DNA of 64,000 bases from Frateuria soli (GCF_021117385.1 NZ_CP088252.1:310001-374000); one strand, 5' to 3'. Numbered from the stretch's first letter, positions 16,126-26,377 are shown. Made by a program: numbers and translations. The notes: generated from the sequence alone by a model not told the origin.

Positions 16126-18605
16126 ACGTCTGGCTCGCCGAGATCTGGCGTACCTGGCGCGCGAGTTTGCGGCGCCCCGGTTTCCTGCTGCTGGCCGTCG
16201 CGGTGCTGGCGCTGGGCGTGGGTGCGAGCACGTCGGTGTTCGTACTGGTCGACAACGTACTGCTGCGACCCTTGCCTTATCCCGATGCCGGCCGCCTGAT
16301 GGTGCTTGGCCCGGAACAGCACGGGGAGCTCCAGGCCATCCTGTCGCCGCAGCAATACCAGCACGTGCAGTCGATTCCGGGCATCGCCGGCATCGGGCTG
16401 ATCAAGGGCGACCTGCAGGCGGTCAACGTGGCCGGCGACGGCGAGCCCGAACAGGTCGACGCATTCCTGGCCGACCGGAGTGTGCTGCCCGTGCTCGGCG
16501 TGCGGATGCGGCTGGGCCGGGGGTTTTCCGCGGAGGAAGATCGTCCGGGCGGGCCCAAGGCGGTGATCCTGGCCGAAGGATTCTGGCGGCGCCGTTACGG
16601 CGGTCAGCCCGTGCTCGGCCGCACGTTGCGCGTCGAAGGCGTCGCACGCACCATCGTGGGCGTGTTGCCGGCGAGCTTCGACCAGTTCGGCGCGGGCGAC
16701 ATCATGCTGCCGCTGGCCTTGCCGCCGCACACCTACGACGACGGCGCCGACTTCTTCGCGATCGCCCGGCTGGCCCCCGGCAGCTCCGTCGCGGCGGTGA
16801 ACGCGCGGGTAGATGCCGCCATCCGCGCCATGTACGCCGATCTTCCCGGCGCGCAACGGGATTACTTGGAAACGGTTCACGTCGGCAGCGTGCCGCTGGC
16901 GGCCGCGCTGCACCAGCAGCAGCGGCCGGCGATGCGGCTCTTCCTGGCCTGCGCCGTGTGCGTGCTGCTGATCGCGCTGGTCAATCTGGGCAACCTCATG
17001 CTGCTGCGCACGCTGTCGCGCCGTCACGATGCGATCGTGCGACACGCACTGGGCGCGCCGGGCTGGCGCCTGGCGTTGCCGGCCTGCGCCGAGGGCCTGC
17101 TGGTGGGCGCCAGCGGCGCCATCGCGGGCCTGGGCCTGGCCGCGATCGGCCTTTCCCTGTTCGGTCGATATGTTCCCGTCGAATGGACGCACGGGCGGTC
17201 GCTGCACGTTCACGGCGAAGCGGCCCTGCTGGCGCTGGCGATCGCCGTGCCGGGCGCGCTCGCCGCCGCACTGTTCGGTGCCTGGCGTGGACTCGCCGCA
17301 AGCTCGGTACGCGAGGCGCTCCATGAAGGCGGCCGCAGCCTGGGGAGCCACAGCGGGCGCGTGGGCAAGGCGCTGGTGATCGCGCAGATGGCCCTGGCGA
17401 CGTGTCTGATGTGCGGCGCCGGCCTGTTCCTGCATGCGCTTTACGACGCGGCGCGCGCCCCGCTGGGGTTCGCCGGCGACCACGTCCTCACCTTCGACTT
17501 GGCGCCGGTGCGGGGCGAGCACCCCGATGCCGCCTCCACGCGGGAGTTCGTGCAGGAGTTGCTGCGCAGCCTCCGCGCCTTGCCGGGCGTCGAGGGTGTC
17601 GCCGCCACCAATGGGCTGCCCGCGGGCGGGTTCGAACAGCAGTTCAACATGGGCGGCATCCACCTTCCGGGCAGCGACTACCTCCGGCCCAGTCCACAGA
17701 TTCGGGCGGTCAGCAGCGACTACTTCTCCGTGTTCCGCATTCCCGTGCACGAAGGGCGCGCCTTCGACGCCTCCGACGTGTCCGGCGGCGATCCCGTGGC
17801 CATCGTGAACCAGACGCTGGCCGAGCAGGAGTACGGCGACCATGCGGTGGGCAAGCAGATCGTCGTCAACGACTACAGCGGCTACGCGGCGGGGAAGGCA
17901 ACGGCCGACCGGCCGGACATGCGCCCGGTGACCGCGCGCATCGTCGGCGTGGTCGGCGACACGCGGCAGTTTGGCCCGCTGGACGGCCGCAAGCGCGGCT
18001 TCCTCTATCTGCCCGTGGGGCAGGTGCCCGAACACATCCTGCGGGTGTTCCGCTCCTACCACCCGTTGCGTTTCGCCTTGCGCGTGCAGGGCGACCCCAA
18101 CGACTACCGCCGGGCCGTCCATGCCGCCGTCGCCGCCGTCGCGCCGGACCAGCCGATCGCCAGCGTGTCGACGATGGACGACGTCGTGCGCGCCACCACC
18201 GGCGACACGCGTCGTGACCTGTTCCTGATCGGCCTGTTCGCACTGCTGGCGCTGGGGCTCGCGGCGGCGGGCATGTACGCGGTGATGACCGTCGCGGTGA
18301 CCGCGCGCCAGCGCGAATTCGGCGTGCGCATGGCGCTGGGCGCTCCGCCGGCGAGGATGGCGCGCCTAGTGCTGCGTGGAGGCGCCGGGCAGATCGCGAT
18401 CGGCATGCTGCTGGGCGTGGCCATCACGCTCGCCCTGTCGCGGGTGCTCGGTGCAGTGCTGGAGGACATCGGCCGCACCGTGATGGACCCGCTCGCGCTG
18501 GCCGGCGTATGCGTCGTGCTGGCCATGGCCGGGCTGCTGGCCTGCCTGCTGCCCGCGTTGCGCGCCGCGCGCGTCCCTCCGATGCACGCGTTGCGCGGGG
18601 AGTAG
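16122..18605 (+). CDS. ADOP/MacB-type ABC permease 1
   Basis: An 827-residue duplicated permease. An N-terminal helix with ALGVGASTSVFVLVDNVLLR is followed by a MacB-like periplasmic domain, an FtsX-type three-helix block (about 265-410), a second periplasmic domain and a final FtsX block ending CLLPALRAARVPPMHALRGE. This architecture and length match the ADOP (acidobacterial duplicated orphan permease) family; such mechanotransmission permeases usually drive export or envelope processes rather than import. The GTG start at 16122 overlaps the ATPase stop. It is closely related to the next gene over its whole length. Confidence 0.9.
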   Translation: MNVWLAEIWRTWRASLRRPGFLLLAVAVLALGVGASTSVFVLVDNVLLRPLPYPDAGRLMVLGPEQHGELQAILSPQQYQHVQSIPGIAGIGLIKGDLQAVNVAGDGEPEQVDAFLADRSVLPVLGVRMRLGRGFSAEEDRPGGPKAVILAEGFWRRRYGGQPVLGRTLRVEGVARTIVGVLPASFDQFGAGDIMLPLALPPHTYDDGADFFAIARLAPGSSVAAVNARVDAAIRAMYADLPGAQRDYLETVHVGSVPLAAALHQQQRPAMRLFLACAVCVLLIALVNLGNLMLLRTLSRRHDAIVRHALGAPGWRLALPACAEGLLVGASGAIAGLGLAAIGLSLFGRYVPVEWTHGRSLHVHGEAALLALAIAVPGALAAALFGAWRGLAASSVREALHEGGRSLGSHSGRVGKALVIAQMALATCLMCGAGLFLHALYDAARAPLGFAGDHVLTFDLAPVRGEHPDAASTREFVQELLRSLRALPGVEGVAATNGLPAGGFEQQFNMGGIHLPGSDYLRPSPQIRAVSSDYFSVFRIPVHEGRAFDASDVSGGDPVAIVNQTLAEQEYGDHAVGKQIVVNDYSGYAAGKATADRPDMRPVTARIVGVVGDTRQFGPLDGRKRGFLYLPVGQVPEHILRVFRSYHPLRFALRVQGDPNDYRRAVHAAVAAVAPDQPIASVSTMDDVVRATTGDTRRDLFLIGLFALLALGLAAAGMYAVMTVAVTARQREFGVRMALGAPPARMARLVLRGGAGQIAIGMLLGVAITLALSRVLGAVLEDIGRTVMDPLALAGVCVVLAMAGLLACLLPALRAARVPPMHALRGE

Positions 18606-18666
18606 GGGGCGCCATGGCCTGTCTTTCGATCCACGCCGCGCTCATCCCCTGCGAAGGAAATCCCTC

Positions 18667-21108
18667 ATGAACGTGTGGTTGGCCGAAATCGCCCGCGCCT
18701 GGCGCGCCAGCGTGCGCCGGCCCGGCTTCCTGCTGCTGGCCAGCGGCGTGCTGGCGCTGGGCATCGGCGCCAGCATGGCGGTACTGACCCTGATCCAGAA
18801 CACGGTGCTGAGGCCGTTGCCGGTGCCGCACGCAGAACGGGTGGTGGTACTGGGGCCGCGGTGGGACAACGGTCACGTGGGCGGCATTTCGCCCCACGAA
18901 TACCAGTACCTCGGCCCGCCCGAAGGCCTGCGTTCGCTGGGGCTGGCGCACTTCGGCGCGGCGGTCAACATCGCCGGCGCCGGTGATCCCGCGCAGGTGC
19001 CGGTAATCCGGATCGATCGCCACTTGCTGCCCACGCTGGCCCTGCGGCCGGTGCTGGGACGCAACTTCAGCGCGCAGGAGGACGGTCCGGGCGGACCGAG
19101 AGCGGTGCTGCTCGGCTACCACCTGTGGCAACGCGTGTACGGTGGGGATGCCGGTGTCGTCGGTCGTCGGCTCGACATCGAAGGACGGCCGCACACGATC
19201 ATCGGCGTGCTGCCGGCGGCCTTCAACAAGCTGCTGGGTCCGGGCGACGTGATACTGCCCATCGCGTTGCCGGTCGCCAGTCGCGACTACAACCACAATG
19301 GCGCCATCGCAATCGGGCGGCTGGCCGATGACGTGGAGGTGGCAACCGTGGCCGCGCAGGCCGACGCGCACGAGCGCGCGATGTTCCGCGACATGGGCAT
19401 GGGCGGGAACTGGGCGCGTCCACGCTTCGGCGCCGAACCCCTGGCCGATGCTTTCCAGCAGCAGACGCAACCGATGCTGATGGTGTTTCTGGCCAGCGCC
19501 CTGATCGTGCTGCTGATCGCGCTGGTCAACCTGGCCAACCTGATGCTGCTGCGCGCGCTCTCGCGCAATCACGACCAGGCCGTGCGCGGTGCCCTGGGCG
19601 CTCCCTTGCTGAGGTTGATGCTGCCGGCGCTGGGCGAGGGCCTGCTGGTCGGCGCATGCGGCACGCTGCTCGGCATGGCGCTGGCCGCCGCCGCCCTCGC
19701 CATACTGCAGGGTTTCATCCCCGCCTACTGGCTTTGGGGCGGAAGCATCCACATCGGCGCAGGCGCCTGGCTGCTCGCCGGCGGTATCGGATTGCTCGGC
19801 GCCCTGCTGGCGGCCTTGCTGGGTTTGTGGCGCAGCCGTGGCGCATCGACGCTCGAGGAACTGCGCCAGGGTGGGCGCAACGGCATCGGTTCGCACAGCG
19901 GTCGCCTGAGTCGTGCGCTGGTCGTCGCGCAGGTGGCGCTGGCGGCGGTCCTGCTGGGCACGGCCGGGGTTTTCATGCATGCGCTGTACGACGCCTCGCG
20001 GGTGCAACTGGGTTATGACCAGCACAACGTGCTTACCTTCGAGCTGGCCCCGGTGCGGGGCGATTACCCGGACATGGCCTCCGTGCTGGATCTTTCCCAC
20101 CGGCTGGAACAGCGGCTGCGCGCGGTGCCCGGGGTGACCGGGGCGGCCGTGACCACCAATCTGCCGACCAGCGACGACAACTACGGCTCGTTCAACAACG
20201 GCATGCGCACGCCGGCGGGCGATGAATTCCAGGCCCAGCTCCACGGCATCGGGCAGGGCTTCCTGAAGCTGTTCGCCGTTCCGTTGCGTGAGGGCCGCGA
20301 CTTCGCGAATGGCGACGTGCGCGGCGGCGAACCGGTGGCGATCGTCAGCCAGGACCTGGCCGAGCGGTACTACCGCGGACATGCGCTGGGGCAGGTGATC
20401 GACGTGGAGATCCCGAACGGCACGCCAGTGCGTGCGCGCATCGTCGGCGTGGTCGGTGCCACCTACCAGCGCGGGCCGCTGCAGCCGCACCAGCCGGTGG
20501 TGTACCTGCCGCTGGCGCAGATGCCGGCAGCGACGATGGCGGTCTTTCGTCAGTTCGAGTCGCTGCGGTTCGCGCTGCGCGGCCGTGGCAACCCGGCAGA
20601 CTGGAGCGCGGGCGTGCGTGCCGCGGTGGCCGAAGTGGCCCCGAGGCAGCCCATCGCAAGGCTGCGCACGATGCACAGCATCGTCCTTGCGACCACCGCC
20701 GAGGCGCGGCTCAACCTGATGCTGATCGGTGTGTTCGCCTCGCTGGCACTGCTGCTGGCGGTGGCGGGCCTGTATGCGGTCATGGCGGTAGCCGTGGCCG
20801 CGCGCGAGCGCGAGCTCGGTGTGCGCCTGGCGCTGGGCGCGCCGCCCGCGCGGCTGGCGCGGCTGGTCCTGCGCGGCGGCTTGCTGCAGATCGGCCTGGG
20901 TCTGGCGATCGGTATCGCCGCGACCCTCGGCCTGTCGCACGCCTTCATGGCGCTGCCGCTCATGATGCTCAACGGAACGCGCGGCTTCGATGCGAGCGTG
21001 GTCGGCGGCGTTTGCGTCGCGTTGGCCCTGGCCGGGCTGCTCGCCTGCCTGCTGCCTGCGTTGCGTGCTGCGCGCGTGCCGCCGATGCGTGCCTTGCGAG
21101 GGGAATGA
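18667..21108 (+). CDS. ADOP/MacB-type ABC permease 2 (paralogue of permease 1)
   Basis: 813 residues with the same two-FtsX-block layout as permease 1. The N-termini ([21 protein letters not shown]) and C-termini (CLLPALRAARVPP M.ALRGE) are almost identical while the periplasmic parts differ, which points to tandem duplication followed by divergence of the substrate-facing domains. GAAGGAAA precedes the ATG at 18667. It follows permease 1 by 61 bp and precedes permease 3 by 2 bp. Confidence 0.9.
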   Translation: MNVWLAEIARAWRASVRRPGFLLLASGVLALGIGASMAVLTLIQNTVLRPLPVPHAERVVVLGPRWDNGHVGGISPHEYQYLGPPEGLRSLGLAHFGAAVNIAGAGDPAQVPVIRIDRHLLPTLALRPVLGRNFSAQEDGPGGPRAVLLGYHLWQRVYGGDAGVVGRRLDIEGRPHTIIGVLPAAFNKLLGPGDVILPIALPVASRDYNHNGAIAIGRLADDVEVATVAAQADAHERAMFRDMGMGGNWARPRFGAEPLADAFQQQTQPMLMVFLASALIVLLIALVNLANLMLLRALSRNHDQAVRGALGAPLLRLMLPALGEGLLVGACGTLLGMALAAAALAILQGFIPAYWLWGGSIHIGAGAWLLAGGIGLLGALLAALLGLWRSRGASTLEELRQGGRNGIGSHSGRLSRALVVAQVALAAVLLGTAGVFMHALYDASRVQLGYDQHNVLTFELAPVRGDYPDMASVLDLSHRLEQRLRAVPGVTGAAVTTNLPTSDDNYGSFNNGMRTPAGDEFQAQLHGIGQGFLKLFAVPLREGRDFANGDVRGGEPVAIVSQDLAERYYRGHALGQVIDVEIPNGTPVRARIVGVVGATYQRGPLQPHQPVVYLPLAQMPAATMAVFRQFESLRFALRGRGNPADWSAGVRAAVAEVAPRQPIARLRTMHSIVLATTAEARLNLMLIGVFASLALLLAVAGLYAVMAVAVAARERELGVRLALGAPPARLARLVLRGGLLQIGLGLAIGIAATLGLSHAFMALPLMMLNGTRGFDASVVGGVCVALALAGLLACLLPALRAARVPPMRALRGE

Positions 21109-21110
21109 GG

Positions 21111-23552
21111 ATGATGCTGCCGAGGGAACTGCACACCGCCTGGCGCCGGCTGGCCCGGCGACCGGGTTATGCCGCGCTGTCGATCGGCGTGCTCGGCGTC
21201 GGGTTGGGCGTGGTGATCTTCCTGTTCAGTCTGATCAACACGCTGATCCTGACGCCGCTGCCGTTGCCGCACGCCGATCGGCTGATGGCGGTCGGCGAAC
21301 TCAATCGTGGCAACGGCAGCGCCGGCGACACCGGCATCGGCATCGGCGACGTCGATACCGACCAGTATCTGCGTCTGGCCGCCTCGCTGCGCGGCGTGGA
21401 CGCTACCGGTGGCTACCTTGGCGTGGGCGTGTCGCTCGACACCGGTGCCGGAGCCGCCCGCATGGACGGCGTGCGACTGACCGCCTCGATGCTCGACTTG
21501 CTGGGTGCACGGCCGCTGCTCGGCCGCGGCCTGCAAGCCATGGACGATCGGCCGGGCGCGCCGCCGGTGGTGCTGCTGGGCGAGGACCTGTGGCGGCACG
21601 CCTTCGGCGCGGATCCGCACATCGTCGGCCGTGCCGTGCGGATCAATGGCGACTGGGCCACCGTCATCGGTGTGATGCCAGCGAGTGTGGGCTTCCTCGG
21701 CGGCAGTCCCCAACTGTGGATGCCGTTGCGCCTGGACCCGGCGCACGGCACGGACCTGTACATGGTCGCCCGCCTGAGGGCGGGCACCACGCTTGCGGCG
21801 GCGCGCCAGGAGCTGTCAGCGCTGGATGCGCGCCTGCGCCGCGAGCTGCCGCAGTGGCGCGAGCAGCAAGCACTGGTGATCAAGCCGTTCACCACCAGCT
21901 TCGTGCAGGAAGACACCCGCCGCTGGGTCTGGCTGATGTTCGGCGCGGGGGTCCTGGTGCTGCTGCTGGCCTGCGTGAACGTGGCCAACCTGCAACTGGT
22001 GCAGACGCTCAACCGGCGACGCGAGATGGCCGTGCGCAGCGCACTGGGCTGCGGGCGTGCGCGGTTGATGGCCGGCGCGCTGGCCGAAAGCCTGCTGCTG
22101 TGCGCCGCGGCGCTGGCCATTGCGCTGCCGATCGTTCACTACGGCAATCGCTGGCTGCTGGCCACGTTCGCCGAGAGCGACAAGGCGCCCGCTTCGTTCC
22201 TGCGGTTCGGCATCGATGGCGGCGTGTTGGCCTTCACCGTGATCGCGGCGCTGGCGAGCACCGCACTGGCCGGCCTCGTTCCCGCGTGGCGCGCGGGTCG
22301 CACCGACCTCAAGGATGCGCTGCACGACGGCGGCAAGGGTTCCGCGGGAGGTTTCGCGCGGGTGGCCCGCGGGCTGGTGGTGGCGGAGATCGCGTTGACC
22401 GTGGTGCTGCTGGTCGGCGCCGGCATGTTCGTGCGCGCGCTCGACCATCTGCTTTCCCAGCCGCTCGCCGGCGCGCGGCACGCCGACCAGGTGCTCACCG
22501 CGCACGTCGCGCTGCCACGTTCGGCCTATCCCGACGCCGCCGCCCGAATCGGCTTCCTCGAGCGGGCCGGCGAACGCCTGCGCGTCGAGGCGGGCGTGCT
22601 GGCGGCGACGGCTACCAACACCGTGCCCGGGGCGGAGCTGGGCAGCCACGAAACGATCGCCGCCGAGGGCGAGTCGCGCCCGGCCGGAGGTTGGCCCGAA
22701 GCGCAGATGGGCATCGTCGATCCGCAGTTCCTCGACGTGTTCGGAGTACGGCTGCTCGAAGGCCGATTCTTCGATGTCCGCGACGCGGCCGGCGGTCTGC
22801 CGGTGGCGGTGGTGGACCGCAAGACCGCCGAGGCGCTTTGGCCCGGGCGCGACGCGCTCGGGCGACACCTGCTGCTCTATCCCGATCGCGACTACAGCCG
22901 CATGGTCACCGTGGTCGGCGTGACCGAGCCGCTGCAACTGGACAGCGCCCTGGAACAGCCGTTGCCCGGCCTGCTTGTGCCGCTCGCGCAGTCGGCAGAC
23001 ATGACGCCGCTGCAGGCCGTGGGCCTGGCTGTGCGGCTGCGCGGCGCCGCGGCCAGCTTCGCGCCGCGACTGGAAGCGGTGGTGCACGGGGTGGACCCAC
23101 AGGCTGCAGCCTACGCGCTGCGCAGTCAGGCCCGTGGCGCGGCCATGGACCGCGTCTACCTGGTCGTGTTGACCGAAGTGTTCGGTGCCCTGGGCCTGGT
23201 GGCGCTGCTGCTCGCCGCGGCGGGCCTGTATGGCGTGCTCGCCTTCTCCGTCGCGCAGCGCACGCGCGAGATCGGCATCCGTCGCGCGATCGGGGCCGGG
23301 CATGGCGCCGTGGTCCGCACGGTGGGTCGCCAGTTGTCCTGGCAGCTCGGGCTGGGGTTGGCGATCGGACTGATGCTGGCCTGGCCGTGGTCGAACCTGC
23401 TGGCCGATCCGGGCCTGCACACGCGAGGGCATGATCTGGCGGTCCTGCTGCCGGTCGTGGTGCTGGTGGCGGGCATCGCGTTGCTGGCGTCGTTGCTGCC
23501 GCTGCTGCGTGCGTTGCGCGTCGATCCGGCGGTGGCACTGAGGTACGAGTAG
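21111..23552 (+). CDS. ADOP/MacB-type ABC permease 3
   Basis: 813 residues, a more distant member of the same permease family: LHTAWRRLARRPGYAALS start, two FtsX blocks, and the typical ending LRALRVDPAVALRYE. GLYGVLAFSVAQRTREIGIRRA near the last block is the classic FtsX/MacB signature. ATG at 21111 (MMLPREL) follows GAGGGGA; the frame is open further upstream inside permease 2 but has no supporting signal. Two-base spacing to permease 2 implies coupled translation. A short family A repeat follows the stop. Confidence 0.9.
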   Translation: MMLPRELHTAWRRLARRPGYAALSIGVLGVGLGVVIFLFSLINTLILTPLPLPHADRLMAVGELNRGNGSAGDTGIGIGDVDTDQYLRLAASLRGVDATGGYLGVGVSLDTGAGAARMDGVRLTASMLDLLGARPLLGRGLQAMDDRPGAPPVVLLGEDLWRHAFGADPHIVGRAVRINGDWATVIGVMPASVGFLGGSPQLWMPLRLDPAHGTDLYMVARLRAGTTLAAARQELSALDARLRRELPQWREQQALVIKPFTTSFVQEDTRRWVWLMFGAGVLVLLLACVNVANLQLVQTLNRRREMAVRSALGCGRARLMAGALAESLLLCAAALAIALPIVHYGNRWLLATFAESDKAPASFLRFGIDGGVLAFTVIAALASTALAGLVPAWRAGRTDLKDALHDGGKGSAGGFARVARGLVVAEIALTVVLLVGAGMFVRALDHLLSQPLAGARHADQVLTAHVALPRSAYPDAAARIGFLERAGERLRVEAGVLAATATNTVPGAELGSHETIAAEGESRPAGGWPEAQMGIVDPQFLDVFGVRLLEGRFFDVRDAAGGLPVAVVDRKTAEALWPGRDALGRHLLLYPDRDYSRMVTVVGVTEPLQLDSALEQPLPGLLVPLAQSADMTPLQAVGLAVRLRGAAASFAPRLEAVVHGVDPQAAAYALRSQARGAAMDRVYLVVLTEVFGALGLVALLLAAAGLYGVLAFSVAQRTREIGIRRAIGAGHGAVVRTVGRQLSWQLGLGLAIGLMLAWPWSNLLADPGLHTRGHDLAVLLPVVVLVAGIALLASLLPLLRALRVDPAVALRYE

Positions 23553-23556
23553 AACC

Positions 23557-23579
23557 TGCTCCCTCTCCCCGGAGGGGAG
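23557..23579. repeat. Short family A repeat
   Basis: CTGCTCCCTCTCCCCGGAGG is half of a family A element directly after the permease 3 stop and ahead of the regulator gene. Confidence 0.75.
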
Positions 23580-23624
23580 TTGAAGAGCGGCGCTATGCTG
23601 CATGACTGGAAACCAGGCAACCGC

Positions 23625-25007
23625 ATGACCCGATCCGAACCCACCGTGTTGCTGGCCGACGACCAGGCCGACGTGCGCGAGGCGCTGCGCCTGCTGCTCA
23701 AATCCGACGGCCTCGCCAGCGTCACCGCCGAGGGACCGGCCGCGGCGCTGGAGGCGCTGCGCCGGCGCGAGTTCACCTGCGCACTGATCGACCTCAACTA
23801 CACCCGCGATACCACCTCGGGCGAGGAGGGGCTCGAGCTGCTGGCGAGCCTGCGCGAGCAGGCGCCGGAGCTTCCGGTGGTGGTGATGACCGCCTGGGGC
23901 AACGTGCCGCTGGCGGTGGAGGCGATGCGCCGCGGTGCTGCCGATTTCATCGAAAAGCCCTGGGACAACGCGCGCCTGCTGCGCGTGCTGCGCGCGCAGA
24001 TCGCGCTGGGCGAGGGCACGCGCCGGCAGCGGCGGCTGGAGGCCGAGAACGCGCTGCTGCGTGGTTCGACCGAGGCCATCGCCGAGTCCGCGCCGATGCG
24101 CCGCGTGCTGGAGATGGTCGCGCGCATCGCCCCCAGCGACGCCAACGTACTGGTGCTCGGCGAGAACGGCACCGGCAAGGGCGTGATCGCGCAGTTGCTG
24201 CACGAGCACTCCGCGCGCGCCTCGCGCTCGCTGGTGAAGGTCAACATGGGCGGCATTCCCGAGAGCGTGTTCGAGTCGGAGATGTTCGGTCACGTGCGTG
24301 GCGCCTACACCGACGCCAAGGGCGAGCGCATCGGCCGTTTCGAGCTCGCCGACGGCGGCACGCTGTTCCTGGACGAGGTCGGCAACGTGCCGGCCGCGCA
24401 ACAGCCCAAGCTGCTGCGCGTGCTGGAGGACGGCGAGTTCGAGCGACTGGGCTCCTCGCGCACGCAGCGTGTCGATGTTCGGCTGGTGTCGGCGACCAAT
24501 GCCGACCTGGATGCCGACGTCGCGGCGGGCCGCTTCCGCAAGGACCTGCTCTACCGGCTCAACACACTGGAAGTCCGACTGCCGCCGCTGCGCGAGCGCA
24601 GCGAGGACATCCTGCCGCTGGCACGCTCGTTCCTCGCGCGCAGCGCGCAGCGTTACGGCCGCGGCGGCCTGCGCCTGGCGCCGTCGGCCGAGCGCGCGCT
24701 GCTCGGCTGGCGTTGGCCGGGCAACGTGCGCGAGTTGCAGCACCTGATGGAGCGCGCCGCGTTGCTGGCCGAGCGCGACCAGGTCGACGCCGCGACGCTC
24801 AGTTTCGGCGCGCCGGCGCAGGCTCCGCAGGATCTCGACGGCATGACCCTGGAGCAGGCCGAAGCCTGGCTGGTCGCACGCGCGGTCGAGCGCCACGAAG
24901 GCAACCTGCAGCGCGCCGCCGACGCATTGGGCATTACGCGCCAGTCGCTGTACCGGCGGCTGGAGAAGCATGATCTGCGACCGGCGGGTACCGATGCCGG
25001 GGACTGA
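23625..25007 (+). CDS. NtrC-family response regulator with altered GAFTGA loop
   Basis: A 460-residue three-domain activator. The receiver has D12/D13, phospho-acceptor D56 in ALIDLNYT, and K111 in IEKPWD. The AAA+ domain has Walker A GENGTGKG (179-186) and Walker [11 protein letters not shown] (244-253). A Fis-type helix-turn-helix lies at about 424-447. The sigma-54 contact loop, normally GAFTGA, reads GAYTDA (226-231). It is probably the activator of this operon, binding the dyad at 13893. The start at 23625 ([14 protein letters not shown]) is favoured by family alignment; ATG at 23595 is an alternative. It is followed by its kinase with a 14-base overlap. Confidence 0.9.
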   Translation: MTRSEPTVLLADDQADVREALRLLLKSDGLASVTAEGPAAALEALRRREFTCALIDLNYTRDTTSGEEGLELLASLREQAPELPVVVMTAWGNVPLAVEAMRRGAADFIEKPWDNARLLRVLRAQIALGEGTRRQRRLEAENALLRGSTEAIAESAPMRRVLEMVARIAPSDANVLVLGENGTGKGVIAQLLHEHSARASRSLVKVNMGGIPESVFESEMFGHVRGAYTDAKGERIGRFELADGGTLFLDEVGNVPAAQQPKLLRVLEDGEFERLGSSRTQRVDVRLVSATNADLDADVAAGRFRKDLLYRLNTLEVRLPPLRERSEDILPLARSFLARSAQRYGRGGLRLAPSAERALLGWRWPGNVRELQHLMERAALLAERDQVDAATLSFGAPAQAPQDLDGMTLEQAEAWLVARAVERHEGNLQRAADALGITRQSLYRRLEKHDLRPAGTDAGD

Positions 25008-26343
25008 CCCGCTCGCGCGCGCCGGGCGCATGCCGCGCTTCGAGCGGCGCGTCCTCGTCGGCAGCCTGCTGGTAGCCGCGCCGGCGCTGCTGGCGCTGTT
25101 GCTGCTCGTCCTGCGCCCGTCGGTGGGGCCGGAGTTGCGCTGGGTGCTGCTTGCGGCAGCCCTGGCATTGACCGTGGCGCTGGCGCGATGGCAGTACCGC
25201 CGCACGGTGTTCCCGCTGTACACGCTGGCCGGCCTGCTCGAAGCGCTGCGCGAGGGCGACTACAGCCTGCGCGGCGTGCAGGGGGGCGTGCTCGGCGACG
25301 TGGTCTACGACATCAACGCGCTGGCCGAACGGCTGCAGAAGGAGCGGCTGGTGTTCGAGGAGTCCACGCATCTGCTCGGCAAGACGCTGGCCGCGCTGGA
25401 CAGCGCGGTGTTCGTGTTCGACGAGGCCCTCACGCTGCGCCTGATGAATCCGGCCGGGCAGCGCCTGCTCGACGCCGAACGCCAGCGGCTGTTCGGCCTG
25501 GGCGCCGCCGAACTCGGCCTGGCGGGCTTGCTCGACGGCCCACCGGACCAGCTCGCCCTGCATGCGTTTCCCGGCCGCAGCGGCCGCTTCCAGGTCCGTC
25601 ACGCGTCACTGCGCAGCGGCGGTCGCGGCGGGCGGTTGCTGGTGGTCAACGATGTCGGCCGCGTGCTGCGCGAGGAGGAGCGCGCCGCCTGGCAGCGCCT
25701 GCTGCGCGTGCTCGGCCACGAGGTAAACAACTCGCTGGCGCCGATCCAGTCGATGGCCGGCACGCTGGCCACGCTGGCCGCGCGCGATCCGCTGCCGGAA
25801 GACTGGCGCGAGGATTTCCGCGGCGGCCTGGAGGTGATCGGCAACCGCGCCGCGGCGCTGGCGCGCTTCCTCACCGGCTACGGCAAGCTCGCCCGCCTGC
25901 CGGCCCCGCAACGCGTGCCGCTGGACCTGCGCGAGGTGGTGGGCAAGGTCGCGCGGTTGCCGCTGGCGCACGCGGGCGACCGACAGGTGCTGCTGGACGA
26001 AGGCGATCCGCTGCCGGTGGACGGCGATGCCGACCAGCTCGAGCAGGCGCTGATCAACCTGGTACGCAACGCTGTCGAGGCCGCCGCAAACGAAGTGCGC
26101 GTGCGCTGGCGCCGGCAGGGTGAGCGGGCGCTGGTCGAGGTTGTGGACGACGGCCCCGGACCGCCACCGAGCGAGAACCTCTTCGTGCCGTTCTTCACCA
26201 CCAAGCCCGGCGGTTCCGGCATCGGCCTGGCGCTGGCGCGGCAGATCGCCGAGGCGCACGACGGTGGTGTGGCATTGACCGCACGCGAGGACGGCAAGCC
26301 GGGGGCGCTGGCGTGCCTCTGGTTGCCCGCCCGCCAGTCTTGA
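24994..26343 (+). CDS. NtrY-like sensor histidine kinase
   Basis: A 449-residue kinase. Two transmembrane helices near residues 20-40 and 49-66 are followed by a HAMP-like region, a PAS-like domain (about 125-215) and the kinase core with GHEVNNSLAPI (H242), N box LINLVRNAVEAA and G2 box GSGIGLALARQI. The NNSLAPI form of the H box is typical of NtrY-type kinases. The membrane helices are nearly adjacent, so it has almost no periplasmic domain. The start is uncertain: ATG at 24970 (GGAG just upstream), 24994 or 25030. All overlap or abut the regulator gene, so coupling is clear. Confidence 0.87.
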   Translation: MPGTDPLARAGRMPRFERRVLVGSLLVAAPALLALLLLVLRPSVGPELRWVLLAAALALTVALARWQYRRTVFPLYTLAGLLEALREGDYSLRGVQGGVLGDVVYDINALAERLQKERLVFEESTHLLGKTLAALDSAVFVFDEALTLRLMNPAGQRLLDAERQRLFGLGAAELGLAGLLDGPPDQLALHAFPGRSGRFQVRHASLRSGGRGGRLLVVNDVGRVLREEERAAWQRLLRVLGHEVNNSLAPIQSMAGTLATLAARDPLPEDWREDFRGGLEVIGNRAAALARFLTGYGKLARLPAPQRVPLDLREVVGKVARLPLAHAGDRQVLLDEGDPLPVDGDADQLEQALINLVRNAVEAAANEVRVRWRRQGERALVEVVDDGPGPPPSENLFVPFFTTKPGGSGIGLALARQIAEAHDGGVALTAREDGKPGALACLWLPARQS

Positions 26344-26344
26344 G

Positions 26345-26368
26345 CCCTCTCCCCTCCGGGGAGAGGGA
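26345..26368. repeat. Short family A hairpin between convergent genes
   Basis: CCCTCTCCCC, TCC, GGGGAGAGGG: a perfect stem lying between the kinase stop and the uup stop. It may act as a weak bidirectional terminator, but no T-tract follows. Confidence 0.8.
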
Positions 26369-26377
26369 GCTAGAGGC

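Noticed and set aside
21816-25223. A 1135-codon open frame on the minus strand across permease 3 and the NtrC-type gene
   Set aside because: Sequence rich in Arg/Gln/His/Ala without domains, opposite three well-supported genes; typical antisense shadow in high-GC DNA.
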